Assembly: GCF_033568475.1 (NCBI RefSeq)
Contig: NC_133120.1
Coordinates: forward strand, 86,632,151-86,696,150
Length of the DNA stretch: 64,000 nucleotides
DNA from: Henckelia pumila
Taxonomy: Eukaryota; Streptophyta; Magnoliopsida; Lamiales; Gesneriaceae
Reading direction: 5' to 3'
Translations under genes and position numbers: made by a program
In this document: positions 59,024 through 64,000 of the stretch, piece after piece
Layout: every line of letters begins with the position of its first letter
How positions within the stretch are numbered: position 1 is the first letter of the stretch
Notes under the pieces: generated by a model
Told to the model about the DNA's origin: nothing
The model's input: the letters and a program-made list of their open reading frames with translations, nothing else
Databases searched by the model: none

Positions 59024-60370
59024 TGTAGTAGCCCGTAACCAAAATCAGTGATTAAGAAATTAATCATAATTACTTGGGAAGGGTTCGGAAGCTCCGAAGG
59101 CAGGATCGGAAGCTCAAAACAAGATCGGAAGCTCCGAAGGTGAGTTCGGAAGCTCCAAAGGAGCGATCGGAAGCTCCGATCAAATTACGTCAGGCATGAC
59201 GTGTGGCAGGATCGGAAGTTCCGATCACCTCTATCCGAAGTCAACCAGTGAGATTTTGACACATGGCAGATAAGCGAGATCGGAAGCTCCGATGTCGGGA
59301 TCGGACGTTTCGATCGTGATCGGACGTTCCGATCGAGGAACGGAGGTTCCGATCGTTGTCTATAAATAGGGGGTGCCAAGCTCACATTTGAGTGCACCAA
59401 TTCCTCTCTTCTATCTCAATTACTTAGCCTTCTAACTCAGATCTAGGGAATTCTAGGCGTTCCGTGGGGAATCCGGAAGTGGCATAGCGATCCAGGCGTC
59501 GTAGCAGAGCTGTGGCCTAGTTTTGAGGCACTCGACATCAAAGGGCTAACGATGGACGAAGGTATAGCTTTTGCTTCTTATAAATATTTAGAAGTATGCA
59601 ATAGCTTAGTTAAAACTTTTAGAGCACTTTAATGATAGTAGTATCATTTGGCAGTGTAGAGCAGACTATAGGCGTGGACCTAGAGTTGGTAGAGCTTGCA
59701 CTGATTTGAGGTACGAAAGTACTGTTCGAGATATCCTGACTGAGTATGCATGTATTATGTGACTGCATGATTTATATGTCATGATTTATGCTGTATTCAT
59801 TTGTATATTGAGCTATCTCCTTCGAGATGTCTATTAGTAGGGTTGTACCTTATCCTGTTAGTGGATGGACTTCCATGGCTTTGGGTCCGGTAAATCCACT
59901 GGTATTATGGTATGGGAGCCACCTCCTGAAGCGACTGCACAGCGTGCTACATACCAGGGCCCGGTCTGTCTCTGTTATCTGATCCTTGACCTCGAGTTTA
60001 TAGGGAGTTCACTTTGCATGCATGTATACGCATACTCTCGTACTGAGCGTTTTATGCTCATGTCTCGTACTCTGTGTTTCTGGACACCCTATTCCATGGG
60101 ACAGGTTTGCGATTAGACGAGGCGGGTGGATCCAAGAGAGGCTAGGCAGTGGTTGGCCAGCTGGAGCTTCGCCTAGGTTTTATTCTGTTGTTATTGGATT
60201 GATACAAACTATTCGATTGGGTTGTATTATTATTTGGGTATTTACAGATTCCTTGCCTTGGGATTGTATAATGTTTATGGTTTCCGCAGTTTTATTCTAA
60301 TATCCATTTAATTAAGTTAATTGCATGCATAAGTTCTGTTTAGTAGGTGATCCAGGTAAGGGTCACTACA
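59024..60370 (+). repeat. 3' LTR of the gypsy element
   Basis: 1347 bp, aligned end to end with the 5' LTR. It is slightly longer because of a short extra repeat of the GATCGGACGTTCC kind. The purine tract lies directly before it. Confidence 0.92.
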
Positions 60371-60518
60371 TAAACACTTGTGTTGTTTATTGCTTTCGCG
60401 TGAGTTGGTTTATTGATTTGTGTGCGTTAGGTTCATCTGATTTCTGGGATTATTGTTCTTATCTGTGTGTGATCGTCTGCATGGTGAATTCTTGATTATT
60501 AAATTTCGGATTGATTCC

Positions 60519-61931
60519 TGATAAGTGCATTTTATGCGCTTATATTGCTTAGTATTTAGCTTGAATCTTGTGTTTGATTGGTAGGTATTATGTGATGTTA
60601 TGTTGTTTTTGTTGGATGAAGGCAAGAAGAGCCTTGGATTTGATTTGATGGATTTAAGCTAGAAAGAATGGAAGAAAAATCAAAGATCAAGACTTGAAAG
60701 ATGAAGATAAGAAGAAAATACGAAGCAAAGGCGCGCCCACGCCGCTCTGAATATTGTGAAAAGCGTACATCAGGCGCGCCCGCGCAGTAATACCGAGTGC
60801 CCGCGCAGGAATTTGGCGCGCCCGCGCCACTCTGAAGAATGCAAGATGCGAAGAAGCTGCGCGCCCGCGCCATTCCATTGAGCACCCGCGCCGTCGTGCG
60901 CAGAATTATTTTTGGAAGAGTTTTATGTTTTGGAAACTCTTGTTTTAATTCCGAGGCTTATCTTTGGACGATTTGTTGCCAAGATATAAGTCTTTTATTA
61001 AGTTTAAAAAAAAAAACGCAGACTTTCAATTGGAGTTGAAGATTTATCTCTTGCAAAGACTAGGTTATTTCTGAGAATTCTAGAATTCTGCCTTTTATTA
61101 TTATTTTTATTTTGTTCTTCATGAATTGTGTTGGCTAGTTCTTAATACTTGGTTAAGAAAGACGAAGCCCTTGATTAATTTATTCGTGAGATTTATGTTT
61201 TACAGAGCTTGATTATTGTTGAGTATCAATAATTATTCTGATTTATTTCATGATTGTATATTTGATTATTAGCTTGATCACCTGATAATTCTTATATAAA
61301 ATCTACTGCTAAATTGGAGTTTGAATCCGTAATTGTTTGAATTATCTGATTTGCGAAGCAACTGCAATTAATAATCGTGCGCTTGTGAGATTAGGAATTG
61401 TAGGGATAATAATTGACTAGGCTAAATTCATCCGCTTGTGTATGAGTTGTCTAGATTTATCAGTTTCACTAGTTTGCATGCTATCGTAGGTTTAAATCTA
61501 ATCTCTTGTATTAGGTTAATTCATTGGTAAGGGTTATCTTAGAACGCTTGTGTCTAGTTAACTACAATTAAGGTGAAACAGGAATTTAATTTCCAATGAT
61601 GAATATTCAACAGGATTAAATATTTTTAGATAATCGATGATCGAACGAATGAAATCAAGGGTGTAGTTGACTAAAAACCAAGGCTTGTCTCTTATTGAAT
61701 TTTTCGTTGTGATTTAATTGTGCTTGGTAATTGATAAAATTGCATTCATAATTGTTTTTAAATTTTAGTGGATAAATTTCAAACCAAAAACCCCCTTTTT
61801 ACTATTTTTGTATTTTTAAAAAACACGAAATTTTACCTTTCCTCGTGGGAACGATCCCTACTCATACTACTGCATGTTTTTATTTATCTGAGTGAGTCGG
61901 GTAATTTGGGCGTACACGATAAGTGCTACCA
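60519..61931 (+). mobile_element. Solo-type LTR inserted in the copia LTR
   Basis: 1413 bp from TGATAAGTGCATTTTATGCG to AAGTGCTACCA, flanked by the 5 bp repeat ATTCC (60514-60518, 61932-61936). No gag or pol frame is inside. It carries a GC-rich block of GGCGCGCCCGCGCC words at 60730-60900. It is probably a solo LTR of an unidentified family, though a small LTR-less derivative cannot be excluded. Confidence 0.75.
60730..60900. repeat. GC-rich CGCGCCCGCGCC repeat block
   Basis: The motif GCGCGCCCGCGCC or a close variant (for example CGCGCCCACGCC, GAGTGCCCGCGCAG, GAGCACCCGCGCC) occurs about six times in 170 bp, spaced irregularly by AT-richer text. It stands out from the AT-rich surroundings. 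Confidence 0.8.
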
Positions 61932-61943
61932 ATTCCTAACAAG

Positions 61944-61961
61944 TGGCGCCGTCTGTGGGAA
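61944..61961 (+). promoter_or_regulatory. Primer-binding-like site of the copia element
   Basis: TGGCGCCGTCTGTGGGAA lies two bases after the TAACA end of the copia LTR and just ahead of gag. It begins with TGG, the complement of a tRNA CCA end, but is not the initiator-Met type usual in this superfamily. Confidence 0.5.
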
Positions 61962-61969
61962 ACCAAGCA

Positions 61970-64000
61970 AAGATGGTGGGATCAATGAAGTTTGATATTG
62001 AGAAGTTTACGGGCAAGAACGATTTCTCGCTCTGGAGGATTAAGATGCGTGCAATCTTGATACAACAAGGATTGGTGGAGGCTCTTAAGAAGAAGGAGGA
62101 TATGTCCGATGAGATAAAGAACAAGGATGAATTGCTTGAGAAAGCACACAGTGCAATTATTCTCTGTCTGGGAGATAGACCTCTTCGGGAGGTAGCCAGA
62201 GAAGAATCTGCTGCGACTGTGTGGCTTAAACTTGAGAATCTAGACATGACGAAATCCCTGGCTAACCATCTGTACATGAAACAGAGGTTGTATTCCTTTG
62301 TGATTAAGGATAAGAAGAACCTTGAAGACCAGATCGAAGAATTCACAAAAATATTGGATGACTTGGAGAATATTGAAGTAAAGCTTGAGGATGAAGATCG
62401 GGCTTTGATACTTCTGAATGCTCTTCCAAAAGCATATGAAAATTTCAGAGATGCTTTGCTATATGGAAGAGAACAGACGATAACATTGGAAGAAGTTATG
62501 TCTGCTATTCAATCCAAGGAACTTCAGAGAAAATCGAACACAAACACTGAATCACATGGAGAAGGTCTTACAGTAAGGGGCAGAAGTGACAAGAGGACAT
62601 CCAGTGGAAAATACAGGCCAAAGTCCAGATCGAAGAGTCAAGGAAGATACCAGAACAGAAACTTGGGTAATATGAAGTGCTATGCTTGTCAGAAAGTTGG
62701 ATATCTGCGAAGAGACTGTCCGGAAAGGAAAGGGAAGCAGCAGGATAAACCCAAAGAAGATGGTACTCTGGCCATAGCTTCAGATGGATATGACTCGGCG
62801 GAAGTATTGGTGGTTTCTAAAGGTGATCAGAACCACGAGTGGATATTGGATTCAGGATGCTCCTTTCACATGTGTCCTATAAGATCTTGGTTTGAAAAAT
62901 TGTAGGAATCGGATCAGGGCATGGTACTGTTGGGGAATAATCAATCATGCAGAATAAAGGGCTCTGAAAATATAAGAATAAGGATGCATGATGGGATCGA
63001 CAGAGTACTCACCAAGGTGAGATATGTGCCCGAGTTGAAGAGAAACTTGATATCATTGGAAACGCTTGATGCTCAGGGATATTCCTTCAAATCAGGAGCA
63101 GGTAGTATCTCAGTGACAAAAGGATCTCTGATTGTTATGAAGGCTGTCAAGAGGAACCTCCTATATGTACTACAAGGTGACACGATTATTGAAAGTACAG
63201 CAAGTATTCAGGAACAGCAAGACAGAACCAAGCTATGACATCTACGGCTTGGATATGTAAGTGAGAAGGGATTACATGAACTGTCTAAACAGGGTTTGTT
63301 AGGTGGAGATAAGATCGAATCACTTGAGCTGTGTGATAGTTGTGCTCTTGGAAAATCAAAAAGAGTATCGTTTGGTCAAGGAAGTCACACAACTGAGCAA
63401 CCATTGGCCTACATTCATTCAGATCTATGGGGTCCTTCTCGGACAGAAACTCATGGTGGAGGCAGATACTTCATGTTTTTGATAGATGATTACTCGAGGA
63501 GAGTATGGATATTCATCTTAAAGACTAAGGATGAAGCATATGACAAGTTCAGAGAATGGCTGCTGGCAGTTGAGAACAAGAGTGATCGGAGAGTAAAACA
63601 CCTGAGAACAGATAATGGGCTGGAATACTTATCAGATAAGTTCGTGAAGTTATGTAAGGAGAAAGGCATTACCAGACACAGAACAGTGGCAGGAACACCA
63701 CAGCAGAATGGCCTGGCAGAGAGAATGAACAGAACTCTTCTGGAAAGGGTCAGATGTATGTTGATCAATGCTTCTCTACCTAAGTCCTTCTGGGGAGAAG
63801 CATTATCTACTGCGTGCTATTTGGTCAATAGGTGTCCATCCAGTGCGATTGGTTTCAAGACACCAATGGAGAAGTGGAGTGGAACACCTGCAGACTACTC
63901 AAACTTGAAGATATTCGGATGTCTTGCATATGCTCATCTGAAACAGGACAAGTTGGAAGCAAGGGCAGTCAGATGTATATTCATTGGATATCCTAATGGT
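61970..64000 (+). other. gag-protease-integrase remnant of the copia element
   Basis: Approximate parts: gag 61970-62790 with a zinc-knuckle region near 62680, protease near 62835-62890, integrase from about 63240, with the catalytic-core words HSDLWGPSRTETHGG, LIDDYSRRVWIF, RTDNGLEY and GTPQQNGLAERMNRTLLERV. It continues off the right edge. Copia order (integrase before reverse transcriptase) is implied because integrase directly follows protease. Fossil with a few breaks. Confidence 0.88.

Larger units (their letters stand above)
53162..60370 (+). mobile_element. Ty3/gypsy retrotransposon (Tekay/Del chromovirus type), full length but broken
   Basis: 7.2 kb with two LTRs and the 5 bp target duplication TAAAC (53157-53161, 60371-60375). 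The PBS TGGTATCAGAGC follows the 5' LTR (initiator-Met type), and a purine tract AAGTGGGGGAGAA precedes the 3' LTR. Domain order is gag with a zinc knuckle CFRCGETGHIRRDC, protease LIDTGASHSFIS, reverse transcriptase with FIDDILVY, RNase H with [10 protein letters not shown], integrase, and a C-terminal chromodomain-like segment. This is gypsy order, and the end wording suits Tekay/Del. All parts are present in order, but the coding region carries around five breaks, so it is a fossil. LTRs are alike but not identical, so the insertion is fairly young, not recent. Confidence 0.92.
52307..64000 (+). mobile_element. Ty1/copia retrotransposon (Tork/TNT-like), 5' portion, broken
   Basis: The 5' LTR starts TGTTAAAATTATAC at 52307, inside the protease pseudogene, and ends CCTAACA at 61941 (TGTTA/TAACA tips). 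It is spread out by three insertions: a MITE, a gypsy element and a solo LTR. Without the two LTR-element insertions and their duplications the LTR is about 1.0 kb. A PBS-like TGGCGCCGTCTGTGGGAA follows at 61944. Then come gag (about 61970-62790, starting MVGSMKFDIEKFTGKNDFSL, with a zinc-knuckle region), a protease motif region near 62835, and an integrase core reaching the window edge. The coding part has at least two breaks in the visible portion. RT, RNase H and 3' LTR lie outside. Confidence 0.85.

Noticed and set aside
60598-60885. Arg/Ala-rich frames over the GC block
   Set aside because: They come from the CGCGCC repeat within an LTR and have no domain content.
1-64000. Search for a gene cluster or novel defence-type system
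   Set aside because: Adjacent genes (glycosyltransferase, XTH, peptide, zinc finger, protease) share no pathway or co-orientation that would make a biosynthetic cluster. No such system is supported.

Overview
This is a plant nuclear window. Genes are split by AT-rich introns, there are TATA boxes about 60-140 bp upstream of starts, and the gene set is plant-specific (xyloglucan endotransglucosylase, UDP-glycosyltransferase with a PSPG box, nepenthesin-type aspartic protease). A eudicot, probably an asterid and perhaps Lamiales, fits best; the family resemblance of a GAGACGGTC/GATCGTCTC-ended MITE at 43.4 kb points that way, but I could not search to confirm it.

Layout. 1-5.7 kb is the 3' end of a Tat-lineage LTR retrotransposon with antisense accessory ORFs and a 3' LTR, split by a 2.8 kb solo LTR. 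5.7-8.6 kb is AT-rich spacer with one Mutator-type MITE. 8.7-28.1 kb is the gene-rich core: a UGT75-like glycosyltransferase (+), a seven-exon uncharacterised gene (+) with a duplicated exon, a three-exon XTH (-), a secreted cysteine-rich peptide (-) with a SINE next to its TATA box, and a five-exon C2H2 zinc-finger gene (+). 28.3-38.4 kb is a local segmental duplication of a divergent pair of small secreted-protein genes (proline-rich peptide on -, glycine-rich protein on +). The second copy has its central 1.35 kb inverted and its glycine-rich gene broken by a SINE. 40.0-41.4 kb is an intact aspartic protease gene. 41.5-47.1 kb is AT-rich, with Helitron ends, a long-stem foldback element, a MITE and one small orphan secreted-protein ORF.

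From 47.2 kb to the end is a nested stack. A second, dead copy of the aspartic protease is split by a 4.1 kb non-autonomous CACTA element (TSD CCG) that carries pieces of at least two host genes (SRP receptor beta subunit, BODYGUARD-like hydrolase) and one unidentified fragment. It is split again by a Ty1/copia element whose 5' LTR contains a small MITE, a complete-length but broken Ty3/gypsy (Tekay/Del-type) element with paired LTRs and TSD TAAAC, and a further solo-type LTR with TSD ATTCC. The copia element runs off the right edge.

There is no bacterial-style operon, CRISPR array, tRNA or rRNA gene here. The most interesting material is structural: gene-fragment capture by the CACTA element, the inverted segmental duplication, the TATA-duplicating SINE, the duplicated exon, and the antisense spliced ORF of the Tat element. 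All family calls are by reading, without database searches. Exon boundaries were chosen by matching splice sites to reading frame and have not been tested against transcripts.
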